Assembly (NCBI RefSeq): GCF_019469265.1
Contig: NZ_CP048268.1
Coordinates: 1 to 64,000 of the forward strand
Length of the DNA: 64,000 nucleotides
DNA from: Lactobacillus panisapium
GTDB taxonomy: Bacteria > Bacillota > Bacilli > Lactobacillales > Lactobacillaceae
Reading direction: 5' to 3'
The first letter of the stretch is position 1, and each line of letters begins with the position of its first letter. The notes beneath the pieces were generated by a model. It made no database searches. It saw only the letters and a list, made by a program, of their open reading frames with translations, and was not told the origin of the DNA. Shown here in pieces: positions 10,818 to 22,336 of this stretch. A program made the translations under genes and the position numbers.

Positions 10818-11141
10818 TTATCGCGGCATTAAGCCCCAGCCAAATGTCCGGTCTAAGCAGATATGTGCCAGCCATATTAGGTTAAAGTTGATTAACTGGG
10901 TTGTTCTTAAATGGGGAAACAAAGTCAAAATGGTCAAAAAGATTAACGGAAATACAAGTAAATGACCGAGATTATAAAGAACATTTCCCACCTGAGGTGA
11001 TATTGCATAGCCAGCTGCCCCAAGATCAAAAACTAGGTACCAGGCAATAAAAAATAGTAATGAACCATCGTTTTTCCAGTATGCTACTAATAGAAAAATT
11101 AGTGCGGCAAGATAGTCCAATTTATAAAGATAAGCAATCAT
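10818..11141 (-). CDS. DUF4260-like small membrane protein
   Basis: 107 residues with three or four hydrophobic segments and the C-terminal LAHICLDRTFGWGLMPR. The DR..G(Y/W)GL end is characteristic of the DUF4260 family, whose function is unknown. It lies 16 bases downstream of the MerR-type gene on the same strand, so the two are probably one transcript. It may be the MerR regulator's target. Confidence 0.72.
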   Translation of the reverse strand: MIAYLYKLDYLAALIFLLVAYWKNDGSLLFFIAWYLVFDLGAAGYAISPQVGNVLYNLGHLLVFPLIFLTILTLFPHLRTTQLINFNLIWLAHICLDRTFGWGLMPR

Positions 11142-11157
11142 ATTTTTTCCTTCCAGT

Positions 11158-11556
11158 TTATAATTCGCCTAACTGTTTTAAGCTATTTTCGATTTCGTCA
11201 ATTGAGGCTTCTTCTTCAATTTTGTTTTTAAGTTCAGCTAGAATTTTTGTCATTTTGGTATAAAAAATGGCTTGTTGCTGACAATCCTGTGCTTTTTTCG
11301 TTACTAGTTTTAAGGTCTCTTTGTCGCAGTAATTGCTTTTAGGGCTTTGATATAAGGCAACAGCTTGTTTAACTTCTGGTAACTTGAGCTGTGCGTGACG
11401 CAGATTGGTAATAAACTTCATTAATGCAGCATCGGCATCAGTGTAGTCTCTATAGCCATTTCTGTTACGTTGGGGATGCAATAGCCCAATTTTTTCATAG
11501 TAACGCAGGGTATCAGTACTAATATTTACTAGTTTAGCGAATGCGGCAATTTTCAT
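11158..11556 (-). CDS. MerR-family transcriptional regulator
   Basis: 132 residues. The start at 11556 is preferred over an upstream start (11643) because GGAGGC precedes it and the product then begins with the MerR helix-turn-helix (MKIAAFAKLVNISTDTLRYYEKIG). The wing RNRNGYRDY and a dimerisation coiled coil follow, with a single Cys in SNYCDKE and another in DCQQQ. The family untwists promoters with overlong spacers, and exactly such a promoter lies upstream. The inducer is not evident; the lone cysteines fit thiol- or aldehyde-responsive NmlR/AdhR-like members, which is inference. Confidence 0.88.
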   Translation of the reverse strand: MKIAAFAKLVNISTDTLRYYEKIGLLHPQRNRNGYRDYTDADAALMKFITNLRHAQLKLPEVKQAVALYQSPKSNYCDKETLKLVTKKAQDCQQQAIFYTKMTKILAELKNKIEEEASIDEIENSLKQLGEL

Positions 11557-11578
11557 TATCCAAAGCCTCCATGAATTC

Positions 11579-11609
11579 AGTATCACATTGGAGTATACTC
11601 CAAAGTCAA
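11579..11609 (-). promoter_or_regulatory. MerR-type promoter and operator
   Basis: On the minus strand, TTGACT (11604-11609) and GATACT (11579-11584) are separated by 19 bases. That spacer contains the perfect 16-base palindrome TTGGAGTATACTCCAA (11588-11603). An overlong spacer holding a palindrome is the hallmark of MerR-activated promoters. It drives the merR-DUF4260 pair, so the regulator is probably autoregulated. Confidence 0.85.
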
Positions 11610-11897
11610 GAATTAATAATATAAAAATAGCGCCTAGTACCACCAGCTAGGTGACTTTTTATCCGCTGTTTTGCTGACTTTAATTTTTAAGCACCAATTT
11701 TTATTAGAATGATGCAAGGAAAGCAAGCAGCCTGCTCCAGCCTGCGATAATCGTCGACTTTAGCTTAATTTAAAGATAACCCGGTACCTGCTACTTGTTA
11801 GCAGCAATAAAAGCTTAATATTCAGGAGTTTCTTATCAAGTGATTACAAGGTATAATAATAATGATGTACTATACATTAATTTAGGAAGGATCTTAC
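11610..11897 (+). promoter_or_regulatory. gdpP upstream region
   Basis: Non-coding 288 bases. A TATAAT at 11852-11857 is the only clear promoter element, with a poor -35 upstream. The gdpP ribosome-binding site AGGAAGG follows at about 11885. No other structure is recognised. Confidence 0.5.
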
Positions 11898-13919
11898 ATG
11901 AAAGATTTTTTACGTAAGCTTGAATTTCCTGCTTTTATCAAGGATTCACGTTTGACAGCTTCTGTCATTATCATCTTGGCACTGTCACTTTTAGGCAGTA
12001 TTGTTGCGATGATCATGAATCCATTATTCGGTTTGGCAATGGTACTAATTTTTATTTTGACTGTTGCTTGTACCGTTTATGGTGCTTATATACTTGCTGG
12101 TAACGCGAATAACTTTGCTGTCAGTTTGTCTTATCGGATTAAGCGCAGCGAACAAGAAGCGATGATTAAAATGCCTCTTGGCATCTTGCTGTATGACAAG
12201 GACAGACAAATTCAGTGGGTAAATCCATATTTACAGCTTTATTTAAAGGATGAAGACCTGATTGGACACACGATTAAATCAGTTGATCCAGATTTAGATA
12301 AGTTAATTGATGATTTGTTAAAGGCTAAAACTGCTGAAAATCACGTTGTGAATTGGGATGGTCACCAATTTGAAATGGTCATCCAGAATAATTTGGGTGT
12401 GATCTATTTACTTGATATTACGCGTTATGCGAAAATTGAACAGAAATATAATAATGAGTTGTTAGCAATTGGCCAAGTATTTATTGATAATTACGATGAA
12501 CTAAGCGAAACGATGCATGATCAGGAACTTACGACTACGAGTTCTTATGTGCAAAATACTCTGAGTGATTACGCCAAAAATTACAATGCCTACCTTAAGC
12601 GGATTGATGAGGATCATTTCTTGCTACTGTTACATATGCAGGATTTAGCTAAAATGGAAAAAGATAAGTTCTCCGTTTTGGATAAAATGCGGCTAGAAAC
12701 CAGCCGTAATAATACGCCATTGACCTTATCGATTGGAATTGCTTTTGGCAGTAGTTTAATTACCGAATTGGCTGACCAAGCCCAGTCTAACCTTGACTTG
12801 GCTTTAGGACGAGGCGGTGACCAGGTTGTTTTAAGTCAACCTGGAAAGGCCGCGCGTTTTTATGGCGGCAAGTCCAATCCAATGGAAAAACGGACACGTG
12901 TGCGTGCACGAATGGTTTCCCAAGCAATTAGTGAATTGTTTAAAGAAGCTGACCGGGTTTTTGTTGTTGGTCATGCTAATCCGGATATGGATTCAGTGGG
13001 TAGTGGAATTGGTGTCGTTAAGATTGCCAGATTGCATAATGTTAAGGCGAACTTTGTGCTAGACGTCAACAAGACAAACTATGATGTTGGCCGGTTAGTT
13101 GCCAAGATGCAAAAAGTTAAAGAAGACACCGATATGTTTATCTCGCCAGACGATGCTTTGGAAAGTTTAACTGACAAGTCAATGCTAGTTATGGTTGATC
13201 ATTCAAAATATTCGATTACTTATTCAAAAGATTTATACGATCGGCTGAAGAATCGCATTATTGTAATTGATCACCATCGCCGCGGTGAAGAATTCCCTGA
13301 AAATCCTATGCTGACATACGTTGAGCCCTATGCCTCGTCCGCATGTGAACTTGTCACTGAAATGGTAGAATACCAACAACCAAGTTCAGGTCAGCGGGTC
13401 TTGACCGATTTGGAAGCGACAGCAATGCTAGCTGGTATTACGGTTGATTCACGTGAATTCTCGCTAAGAACGGGAACGCGGACATTTGATGCGGCGAGCT
13501 ATCTGCGCTCAATTGGTGCTAGCTCTGTTGGCGTAAGCGAGCTGCTTAAGGAGGATATCGATAGTTTCCTTGAGCGCACACGCCTAGTCAGCAGCCTAAA
13601 AATGATCGGGCCAAAAATGGCTGTTTTGTGCGGTGATGATGACCAGATTATTGATCCAATAATTACTGCTCAAGCCGCGGATACGGCACTTGATTTGGAA
13701 AATGTTGAAGCTAGTTTTGCAATTACTCGGCGCAGTAAAGACACCATTAGCATTTCTGCTCGTTCGATGGGCGAAATCAATGTCCAGGTAATTATGGAAA
13801 AATTAGGCGGTGGCGGCCATTTATCTAATGCTGCAACGCAAATTAAAGGTGTTACAGTTCAAGAGGCACTTGCCAAACTGCTTAATGCAGTTGATACTTA
13901 TGAAAAAGAAAATGAATAG
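11898..13919 (+). CDS. gdpP: Cyclic-di-AMP phosphodiesterase GdpP
   Basis: 673-residue membrane phosphodiesterase that hydrolyses c-di-AMP, controlling osmolyte uptake and wall homeostasis. Two transmembrane helices lie in residues 18-70. A PAS-like domain (to about 170) and a degenerate GGDEF domain (170-300) follow. The DHH/DHHA1 catalytic part carries [11 protein letters not shown] near 357, VDHSKYS near 433 and VIDHHRRGE near 457, with [11 protein letters not shown] near 636. All metal-binding Asp/His motifs are present, so it should be active. It forms an operon with rplI and dnaB, the standard order. Confidence 0.97.
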   Translation: MKDFLRKLEFPAFIKDSRLTASVIIILALSLLGSIVAMIMNPLFGLAMVLIFILTVACTVYGAYILAGNANNFAVSLSYRIKRSEQEAMIKMPLGILLYDKDRQIQWVNPYLQLYLKDEDLIGHTIKSVDPDLDKLIDDLLKAKTAENHVVNWDGHQFEMVIQNNLGVIYLLDITRYAKIEQKYNNELLAIGQVFIDNYDELSETMHDQELTTTSSYVQNTLSDYAKNYNAYLKRIDEDHFLLLLHMQDLAKMEKDKFSVLDKMRLETSRNNTPLTLSIGIAFGSSLITELADQAQSNLDLALGRGGDQVVLSQPGKAARFYGGKSNPMEKRTRVRARMVSQAISELFKEADRVFVVGHANPDMDSVGSGIGVVKIARLHNVKANFVLDVNKTNYDVGRLVAKMQKVKEDTDMFISPDDALESLTDKSMLVMVDHSKYSITYSKDLYDRLKNRIIVIDHHRRGEEFPENPMLTYVEPYASSACELVTEMVEYQQPSSGQRVLTDLEATAMLAGITVDSREFSLRTGTRTFDAASYLRSIGASSVGVSELLKEDIDSFLERTRLVSSLKMIGPKMAVLCGDDDQIIDPIITAQAADTALDLENVEASFAITRRSKDTISISARSMGEINVQVIMEKLGGGGHLSNAATQIKGVTVQEALAKLLNAVDTYEKENE

Positions 13920-13930
13920 AGGTAAGCAAA

Positions 13931-14386
13931 ATGAAAGTTATTTTTACTAAAGATGTTAAAGGCCGCGGCAAACGTGGTGAAGTTAAGAACGTTCCAGATG
14001 GCTACGCCCAAAACTTTTTATTAAAACGCGGTTTAGCTAAAGAGGCTAATAAGGCCAACATGCACACTTTAGAGCGCGTAGAAGCCAATGAAAAGGCTGC
14101 TTACGAAAGTGAAAAGGCAGAAGCTGAAAAAATTAAGGCTCAGCTTGACCAAGATGAAACTGTAGTCAACTTTAAGTCAAAGGCTGGTTCAGATTCACGT
14201 CTCTTTGGTTCAATTTCCGGCAAGAAAATTGTTGAGGGCTTAGAGGATCAGTTCGGAATTAAGCTCGACAAGCGCAAATTAAACCTGCCTGAGCCAATTA
14301 AAACCTTAGGCTATACAAATGTACCTGTTAAGTTATTTAAGGGCATAGAGGGCAAAATTCGTGTCCACGTTACTGAACAGGAATAA
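13931..14386 (+). CDS. rplI: 50S ribosomal protein L9
   Basis: 151 residues. The N-terminal rRNA-binding domain is [21 protein letters not shown] with [13 protein letters not shown]. It is joined by a long charged alpha helix (about residues 45-75) to the C-terminal domain ([13 protein letters not shown]). It starts 11 bases after gdpP. L9 restrains ribosome slippage; placement beside gdpP and dnaB is conserved in lactobacilli. Confidence 0.97.
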   Translation: MKVIFTKDVKGRGKRGEVKNVPDGYAQNFLLKRGLAKEANKANMHTLERVEANEKAAYESEKAEAEKIKAQLDQDETVVNFKSKAGSDSRLFGSISGKKIVEGLEDQFGIKLDKRKLNLPEPIKTLGYTNVPVKLFKGIEGKIRVHVTEQE

Positions 14387-14416
14387 CTTTAATTTAATAA
14401 AAAGTGGTCATGATTA

Positions 14417-15802
14417 ATGGATAATATCGTTTCGCAACAAATACCGCACGATGATGAAGCGGAAAAAGCCGTTTTAGGTGCAATTTTTATTGATCCAGAG
14501 GCAATTGCCGACGCCAGTGCGGAGGTTGAGCCGGGTGACTTTTATAAAAAAGCTAATCAATTAATCTTTCAAGCAATGCTTGATTTATCAGATCGCGAAG
14601 ATGCAATTGATCCGCTAACTTTACAAGATGAATTAACCAAAAAGAATCAGCTGGATGATATTGGCGGAATTGCTTATGTTTCGGAACTTGCCATTGCCAC
14701 CCCTACGGCTGCTCATATCGTTTATTATGCCAAGATTGTTCACCGTAAGGCATTATTGCGGCGGCTTATTTCTGCCAGTCAAAAAATCATTTCGAACGCA
14801 ATGCAGGATTCAGACGATGTTACTGCAATTCTAGATGATGCCGAAAGTGAAATCATGAATGTTTCTTCGGAAAACAATGCAAATGGCTTTCGGGGAATCA
14901 AGGATATTGTTAATGCCGCAATTGAAGAAATCAATAGTATTCCTGAAGACGGCAACATGGTTACTGGTCTGCCCACAGGCTTTGTCGAACTAGATAAAAT
15001 GACTACGGGTTTCCACGATGATGAATTAATTATTATTGCTGCCCGTCCAGGTGTTGGTAAAACTTCTTTTGCACTGAATGTTGCTCAGTATGTTGGGTTG
15101 CATACTGACAAAACGGTCGCCATGTTTTCTTTGGAAATGAGTGGCGAGCAGCTGGTACAAAGAATGCTAGCCTCTGAAGGCCTAATTAATTCGCAGCATC
15201 TAAGGACTGGTCAATTGGACGAAGAGGAGTGGCGCAAATTGATCGTAGCGTCTGGCTCTTTGGCCAATGCCAGCATCTATATTGATGATACGCCAGGAAT
15301 TAAAATGAGTGAGATTAGAGCACAGGCTCGCCGACTTGCCAAGGAAAAAGGCAACTTAGGCTTAATTGTGATCGATTATCTGCAGCTGATTGAAGGGCCA
15401 CGCAGCGAATCACGCCAACAAGAAGTCTCGGCAATTTCGCGGCAATTGAAAAAATTGGCTAAAGAACTACATGTGCCGGTTATTGCTCTGTCTCAGTTAT
15501 CGCGTTCAGTTGAGCAGCGCCAGGACAAGCGGCCTGTCTTATCTGATATCCGTGAATCTGGTTCTATTGAACAGGATGCCGATATTGTTTCTTTTTTGTA
15601 TCGGGATGATTATTACCGCGAAGAAAATGAGGAAGATGGTGATGATCAACAAGAAGTTGGTGCAGAAGATGATAATGGTGAAGTAGAAGTCATTATTGAA
15701 AAGAACCGGTCTGGTAGCCGGGGGACGGTTAAATTAATGTTCTCTAAGCCATATAACCGCTTTTCAAACCTCGATTATAGTCACGATCAACCTGATCAGT
15801 AA
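14417..15802 (+). CDS. dnaB: Replicative DNA helicase DnaB
   Basis: 461-residue hexameric fork helicase (called DnaC in Bacillus). The N-terminal primase-interacting domain opens with IPHDDEAEKAVLGAIF. The RecA-like domain has Walker A ARPGVGKTSFALN near 208, Walker B LIVIDYLQLIEG near 312, and SRSVEQRQDKRP near 352. An unusually acidic insertion (EENEEDGDDQQEVGAEDD) lies before the last beta strands. The ribosome-binding site is weak. No convincing terminator follows. Confidence 0.97.
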   Translation: MDNIVSQQIPHDDEAEKAVLGAIFIDPEAIADASAEVEPGDFYKKANQLIFQAMLDLSDREDAIDPLTLQDELTKKNQLDDIGGIAYVSELAIATPTAAHIVYYAKIVHRKALLRRLISASQKIISNAMQDSDDVTAILDDAESEIMNVSSENNANGFRGIKDIVNAAIEEINSIPEDGNMVTGLPTGFVELDKMTTGFHDDELIIIAARPGVGKTSFALNVAQYVGLHTDKTVAMFSLEMSGEQLVQRMLASEGLINSQHLRTGQLDEEEWRKLIVASGSLANASIYIDDTPGIKMSEIRAQARRLAKEKGNLGLIVIDYLQLIEGPRSESRQQEVSAISRQLKKLAKELHVPVIALSQLSRSVEQRQDKRPVLSDIRESGSIEQDADIVSFLYRDDYYREENEEDGDDQQEVGAEDDNGEVEVIIEKNRSGSRGTVKLMFSKPYNRFSNLDYSHDQPDQ

Positions 15803-15971
15803 ACAATACTATATAATTTGTGCTTAAAATATAAAAATCCTATTATTACAGCTGTTATTCTGAATACTAATCCAAAAATAAAGCATATTTAATGACTTAG
15901 TTAATTTAAGATTGTACTATTAAGGTGTAAATAGATTATTTTGCTTATTTTTTAGGAAAGGACCTAGAATT

Positions 15972-16130
15972 ATGGCTGATAAAGGATTTAAAGATAAAGT
16001 AGCAGGAAAAGCTAAAGAATTAAAGGGTAAGGTACAGCAAGCTGCAGGTGATATGAAAGACAAAGCCCAAGATGCTGCTGACAATGTCAAAGATAAAGTC
16101 GATGACGCCAAGGATAATATGAAAAAATAA
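15972..16130 (+). CDS. CsbD-like stress-response protein
   Basis: 52 residues beginning MADKGFKDKVAGKAKELKGK, an amphipathic Lys/Ala/Asp-rich repeat of the CsbD family (YjbJ in E. coli). These are abundant, general-stress-induced small proteins of unknown mechanism. AAAGGACC precedes the ATG at a good distance. It is monocistronic, with an AT-rich promoter region upstream (15803-15971) and a strong terminator downstream. It is short but the family pattern is clear. Confidence 0.87.
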   Translation: MADKGFKDKVAGKAKELKGKVQQAAGDMKDKAQDAADNVKDKVDDAKDNMKK

Positions 16131-16140
16131 TACTTGGTAA

Positions 16141-16177
16141 AAAAAGAGTTGAGGAATATTTCCTCAACTCTTTTTTG
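16141..16177. terminator. Bidirectional terminator between csbD-like gene and DUF2974 gene
   Basis: AAGAGTTGAGGAA pairs with TTCCTCAACTCTT around a TAT loop, flanked by an A run on the left and a T run on the right. It can stop transcription from both convergent genes. Confidence 0.92.
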
Positions 16178-16198
16178 TGTTACACGTGAAACTAATTG

Positions 16199-17398
16199 CT
16201 AACGTAATTTGTTTTTAACTTCTGGGGGCAGCTCCAAATTAGGGTGCTCCGGATCATAAAATTCGTAAAAGACAGGAGCCTTATTTGAATCATTACTCTT
16301 AGGATAGAGTTCATAATTATTAGCCATTAACGGCAGCGTCATATTATTTTTATAGGAATCCCAAATCTTACCTAAAATTTGAGCAATTAGCTTACGCTCT
16401 TGGGGCTCAAGTGATAAAAAGACCCGACTGAAACGGTAAGTTCCAACCAGTTTATTATTTGTCAGCTGATGTGCTTCCTCAATATCGGCATTTTCAAAGG
16501 CTTCGAATAAATCAGAAAATGCTTCACCGCGTTCTTCTTTGGGAATGGAATGATTAAAGTTAATTAGAGCATGACGGAGTACACGACTGCCAGAAGATAA
16601 TCCTTTTGCCAGGGTAAAACTGTCACGACCAACTGACCAGCGTCGTGGGTCATGCTGGTTGCGCATTGCCGCCGTACTTTTGACAACAATTGTTTGCTCA
16701 GGATGGTCAAGCATTGCACCAAAAATTGAACTCTGTGGAATGTAGGTTTTCATTTTAGGCATTGCCTGGACAAAACCGGGACTAGTATAAACCTTATGGA
16801 AAAATCCCGGACCATCAAAACTAAGCGCTTTAACCACTCTTTCTTGTGTTTCGGGCTTAGCAGCACTTAGGGCATATTGGGCAAAATTCCCGCCTTTTGA
16901 ATGACCCAAGAGATAAATTCGCTTTTCAGGAAACTTGGTCGCGATTTCTTCCAAATATTTTGCCGCTACGCTTTGACCGTAAATTTCCGGCAAATAGTTC
17001 ATGCGCATATCTTCTTTCCAACCAATCATGGTACCATCAGTACCACGAAAGGCGATAGCAATGGTATCTTTTGCAATTGAAAATGTTGCAGCACTGAATT
17101 GTAGTGGATACGGGTCGTCTTCTAGCCTGTCAGTCCAGTCAAGAATTTTTATATTGCCGATTCTAGGACTCTCGGCAAGTAAGATGATTTCTGCAGCAGT
17201 TTCAGAATGCATCTGGTGCTGAAAAGATGCCAAATTACGCAATTTTTCTGCTAATTCAGCTAATGTGTGTCCAACGCTAGAATCGTCTGCGGGAAGATAA
17301 ACTAATGAAGATAATAAAGCGGCATCGATACTGTTAAAAGGCTTTTCTGCGAAAGTAAGATCACCGCGCCAACGTAAATAATCAAGTGGACCAGCCAT
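16199..17398 (-). CDS. DUF2974 lipase-like alpha/beta hydrolase
   Basis: 399 residues. The nucleophile elbow LLGHSKGGNFAQYAL near residue 165 identifies a serine alpha/beta hydrolase of the DUF2974 (Mbeg1-like) family. IAFRGTDGT near 113 matches the oxyanion-side strand of class-3 lipase-like proteins. There is no signal peptide, so it is probably cytoplasmic. Substrate is unknown; lipid or ester hydrolysis is inferred from the fold. It is monocistronic, and AGGAG precedes the start on the minus strand. Confidence 0.85.
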   Translation of the reverse strand: MAGPLDYLRWRGDLTFAEKPFNSIDAALLSSLVYLPADDSSVGHTLAELAEKLRNLASFQHQMHSETAAEIILLAESPRIGNIKILDWTDRLEDDPYPLQFSAATFSIAKDTIAIAFRGTDGTMIGWKEDMRMNYLPEIYGQSVAAKYLEEIATKFPEKRIYLLGHSKGGNFAQYALSAAKPETQERVVKALSFDGPGFFHKVYTSPGFVQAMPKMKTYIPQSSIFGAMLDHPEQTIVVKSTAAMRNQHDPRRWSVGRDSFTLAKGLSSGSRVLRHALINFNHSIPKEERGEAFSDLFEAFENADIEEAHQLTNNKLVGTYRFSRVFLSLEPQERKLIAQILGKIWDSYKNNMTLPLMANNYELYPKSNDSNKAPVFYEFYDPEHPNLELPPEVKNKLR

Positions 17399-17516
17399 AA
17401 AAATTACTCCTTTTTATTAAAATTACCACTTTTCAGCAGCCATTGTAGCTAATTTGATTTTTAAGAACAAAAAATAAGCAATAGTTAATTTCTATTGCTT
17501 ATTGTAAAACAATCAG

Positions 17517-18218
17517 TTATTTACCGAGACTATCGTAACTGATTCGTTTAATGTCAGGATATTTCCGCAAGGCCATAATAATATCATTTTCATCAATATT
17601 ATTATTAATAATACCATCGGCAAAGAAAATAATCTTTTCATCACTAACAAATAAAATTTTGACAGAGGCATTTTCAACGTGATTTGCGGCTAATTCATGT
17701 TGAATTGTTTCCAAAATATGGGGGCGATTAACTGCCTCAATTTGAACATTAAACCGGATATGCATGATGATTTTATCAATAATATTGTCATCATGAAATA
17801 GCATCTGAATAACAAATAACAGGGCTGTAGCCAGAACGCCTAAGAAGTATAATCCAGAACCAATAGCCATACCAATTGCGGCTGTTGCCCAGATGCCTGC
17901 AGCTGTAGTCAATCCAGAAACCTGATCTTTTTTGATCAAGATTGTTCCGGCACCAATAAATGAAATACCAGATACAATTTGCGCGGCTATACGTGAGGCA
18001 TCAAATTCTATGCCGGAAGTTTTTATCACATCATAGAATCCGTACTTGGAAACGATCATAAATAGTGCAGAAGAAAATGCTACAACAATGTGGGTTCTAA
18101 CACCCGCACTCTTTCTCTGTATTGCTCGTTCATAGCCGATTAAGGCCCCGCATAAAGAGGCCACCAATAACCTTAATAACCAGGGTAATTGGGCATTAAT
18201 CGGTGTTATATTTGCCAT
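17517..18218 (-). CDS. MgtC/SapB-family membrane protein
   Basis: 233 residues. The first half has four or five membrane helices with the MgtC signature (LLRLLVASLCGALIGYERA, RTHIVVAFSSALF, AAGIWATAAIGMAIGSG). A soluble ACT-like C-terminal domain follows. The family is linked to magnesium limitation, membrane-potential control and acid tolerance. Here it stands alone with its own AT-rich upstream region (18219-18260), and no Mg-sensing leader is recognised. Confidence 0.9.
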   Translation of the reverse strand: MANITPINAQLPWLLRLLVASLCGALIGYERAIQRKSAGVRTHIVVAFSSALFMIVSKYGFYDVIKTSGIEFDASRIAAQIVSGISFIGAGTILIKKDQVSGLTTAAGIWATAAIGMAIGSGLYFLGVLATALLFVIQMLFHDDNIIDKIIMHIRFNVQIEAVNRPHILETIQHELAANHVENASVKILFVSDEKIIFFADGIINNNIDENDIIMALRKYPDIKRISYDSLGK

Positions 18219-18435
18219 TATATCAATATCACTCCATTTCTAAATAAACCACGTTATATTATACTCTAAAATAAATGGTATTAGAATATAGTTTTTTAAT
18301 GTTTACGCAAAAATGGGCGGATAAGACCAGTAAAATCATTGACTTTATCGGGTTTCAGCAGGTTATCAAAGTGAAGTTGCTTTTTAAGTAGTCTATAAAA
18401 AATAATTATTAAGGTAGTAGATAATAATTACTTAA

Positions 18436-19191
18436 CTAATATTTATTTGGCTTTGAATACTTAACGACTTCGTTAGTTAATAAATCATTGAAAAGATAAA
18501 ACAATAAGTGATTGCTAATTGAATATTTATTGAGGTCACGGGCATTAGGCAAGATATAGGTTTCGGTTGTAGCAAAGGGCAGGCTCTTAGCAGCAGTGAC
18601 GGCAAACACATTTGCCTTACTTTTAACTGCACCGCCAGCAATGCTATTGGTCAAAGCGCTTTTACCGGAAACCGTATAAATGATGACTAAGTCACGTGGT
18701 TGAAAGACATAACTAAGATCGTCAGAATAGTAAATTTTTTCAACGACTTCACTATAAATATTCAAAGTCTGCAAATTATACTTCAATTGATCTGCGCAGG
18801 GGGACGATTTTCCGGTGGCCACAATCTTAATAGAAACAGATTGGAGGATTTGTTCAGCCAGTTTTTTAAGATTTAAATTAGTCGCAATTAACTGATCCAG
18901 CATTTGCTTATATGATTCAATCATCAGATTAATTGACGAGTTGTTTGAATTGCGGTCGATTTTTTGCGCAAAATACGCATTGACGGCATATTTAAATTCG
19001 GTGTAACCCTGAAAGCCTAATGTTTTACAAAAGCGCGTAACGGTATTGCGGGATACGCCGATACTTTGCGCTAAGCTAGTTATATTTTTTTCAACGACTA
19101 ATTCTGGAAATTCTAGTAGAGAATCAGCGACAATTTTTTCTTGCCTGGTTAATTGCGGAAGTGCAGATTTAATTAATAAAAAAATATCCAT
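18436..19191 (-). CDS. RpiR/MurR-family transcriptional regulator
   Basis: 251 residues from ATG 19191, which follows AAAGGC; an upstream start at 19239 adds residues unlike the family. The N-terminal HTH_6 domain (TSLAQSIGVSRNTVTRFCKTLGFQGYTEFKYAV) is followed by a SIS sugar-phosphate-binding domain (IVATGKSSPCADQLKYNLQTL, VIIYTVSGKSALT). It is divergent from the beta-glucoside genes and very probably senses a phosphosugar to control them. The candidate operator lies in the shared gap. Confidence 0.9.
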   Translation of the reverse strand: MDIFLLIKSALPQLTRQEKIVADSLLEFPELVVEKNITSLAQSIGVSRNTVTRFCKTLGFQGYTEFKYAVNAYFAQKIDRNSNNSSINLMIESYKQMLDQLIATNLNLKKLAEQILQSVSIKIVATGKSSPCADQLKYNLQTLNIYSEVVEKIYYSDDLSYVFQPRDLVIIYTVSGKSALTNSIAGGAVKSKANVFAVTAAKSLPFATTETYILPNARDLNKYSISNHLLFYLFNDLLTNEVVKYSKPNKY

Positions 19192-19291
19192 AACGGTTGC
19201 CTTTCTAAAGTTTGTTTCACTTTTTGTGCAGTCGCACATATAAAATATTATAGATGTGCTATTGCATAAGTAAAAGAAACATTTTAAAATT

Positions 19292-19328
19292 AGTAGTGAA
19301 TATACAATATAAGTTGTTATTCACTACT
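19292..19328. promoter_or_regulatory. Inverted-repeat operator at the bgl promoter
   Basis: AGTAGTGAATA (19292-19302) and TATTCACTACT (19318-19328) form a perfect 11-base inverted repeat. It encloses a -10-like TACAAT (19303-19308) just upstream of the GH1 gene's ribosome-binding site. The position suits repression by the divergent RpiR protein; binding is inferred. Confidence 0.65.
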
Positions 19329-19351
19329 TTAAAGTAAAAGGAGGTACTTAG

Positions 19352-20755
<1,404 letters not shown>

Positions 20756-20779
20756 TGTTAATGATTGGGGGTTAAGCGA

Positions 20780-22183
20780 ATGGATGATAGATTATTTGCC
20801 CAAAAAATTCTTGAATTAGTGGGCGGTCAGGATAATGTTGAAAAATCCTGGCATTGTGCAACGCGTTTACGGATTATTCCTAATGATGCAGCAAAAATTA
20901 ACTTGGAGGAGTTAAAGAAACTTAAAGGTGTATTAGGTGTTGTTCAGAGTGGTGAACAATGTCAAATTGTTATTGGTAACCAAGTTGGCAGTATTTACCA
21001 AGAGTTTCAAAAATTGCTAACACAGAAAAACGACAATGCAAGTCAGCCAGCTAGCGAAACTAAACCCGAAAAAAAGAAGACTAACATTTTTAGTCGAATG
21101 TTATCAGCTTTAGTTGGTTGTATTACGCCGTTAATCCCAGTTTTGATTGCAGGCGGAATGGGCAAATGTATTGTCATGCTATTGCCAATGCTCAAAATCT
21201 TAGATAAAACTTCTAGTACTTATCAAATTTTATACTTTATCTTCGATTCATCGTTTTACTTCTTACCTGTTTTTGTAGCTATTGCAGCAGCTAAGCAGTT
21301 TAAAACAAATATTTACTTATCAGCCTTAGTTGGCGCGACTTTGATTAATCCGACTTTTATTGCGATGATTCAAAGCGGTAAACCGCAGAACTTGTTTGGT
21401 ATTCCGGTTGTCCCAGCCAGTTATGCCAACTCTATTATTCCTGCTATTGTGGCAATTTGGGCACTTAGTTATATAGAACATTTCTTTGACCGTTATCTTT
21501 GGCGGCCAATTAAAAGCTTTATGGCCCCTTTATTAAGTATTATGATCGTAGTACCGCTAACATTGTTGGCCATTGGACCAGCAATGACATGGGTCTCGAA
21601 GGGGATATCGTTAGTCATGTTTTTCCTAAGCGGAAAACTTGGGCCATTTGCTATTGCTATATTTGCACTAATCTACCCATGGATTGTAACTACAGGGATG
21701 CATTCGGCCTTAGCAATTGCAGGGCTAGAAGCAATTACCAAGCGCGGATTTGACCCGTTTACACGAGTGCTGACACTATTGCACAACATCACTCAAGGTG
21801 CTGCAACATTGGCAGTTGCTGTTAGAACCAAAGATGAGGAATTACGTGCAACAGCCATCTCAGCAGCGTTAACAGTCTTTTGTGCCGGTATTAGTGAGCC
21901 ATGCTTATACGGTGTAACACTAAAATATCGTAAGCCAATGTATTCTTGTATGATTGGCGGCTTTGCTGGTGGTATTTATGCGGGAATCATGGGCGTTAAT
22001 GCCTATGTCTTTATGACACCAGGATTAATTACCCTACCAATGTGGATTAACCCCAATAATACCGGTAACTTACAAAACTTACTAAATGCAGTCATTTCAG
22101 CAGCAATTGCTGCAATCGTGACTTTTGTTGTTCAGCTCTTCATGGGAATCGACGAGCCAAAACAAGAAGCAGTAAGTGAGTAA
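20780..22183 (+). CDS. Beta-glucoside PTS transporter EIIBC
   Basis: 467 residues from ATG 20780, preceded by a GGGGG ribosome-binding site; an in-frame TTG lies at 20765. The EIIB domain has the phosphorylatable Cys26 in HCATRLR. A linker (about residues 88-105) leads to an EIIC domain of about ten helices of the glucose/beta-glucoside superfamily, with GMHSALAIAG and ISEPCLYGVTLKYRKP. No EIIA domain is fused or adjacent, so an EIIA from elsewhere must donate phosphate. Co-transcribed with the GH1 gene. Confidence 0.93.
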   Translation: MDDRLFAQKILELVGGQDNVEKSWHCATRLRIIPNDAAKINLEELKKLKGVLGVVQSGEQCQIVIGNQVGSIYQEFQKLLTQKNDNASQPASETKPEKKKTNIFSRMLSALVGCITPLIPVLIAGGMGKCIVMLLPMLKILDKTSSTYQILYFIFDSSFYFLPVFVAIAAAKQFKTNIYLSALVGATLINPTFIAMIQSGKPQNLFGIPVVPASYANSIIPAIVAIWALSYIEHFFDRYLWRPIKSFMAPLLSIMIVVPLTLLAIGPAMTWVSKGISLVMFFLSGKLGPFAIAIFALIYPWIVTTGMHSALAIAGLEAITKRGFDPFTRVLTLLHNITQGAATLAVAVRTKDEELRATAISAALTVFCAGISEPCLYGVTLKYRKPMYSCMIGGFAGGIYAGIMGVNAYVFMTPGLITLPMWINPNNTGNLQNLLNAVISAAIAAIVTFVVQLFMGIDEPKQEAVSE

Positions 22184-22208
22184 AATTATTTGTAAATTAG
22201 ATTGAAAT

Positions 22209-22250
22209 AGCGATTTTAAGCCTTCAGCTGGCAACAAAATCGCTTTTTTG
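22209..22250 (+). terminator. Terminator of the beta-glucoside operon
   Basis: AGCGATTTT (22209-22217) pairs with AAAATCGCT (22236-22244), followed by a T run. It ends the GH1-PTS transcript before the tRNA gene. Confidence 0.88.
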
Positions 22251-22336
22251 CTGCAAAAAATAAATTTACTGGTAAAAAGTACTTGCGTAAAGCTAACTGA
22301 TATGGTTTAATAAATATCGTTGTCGAGTTTGACAAT

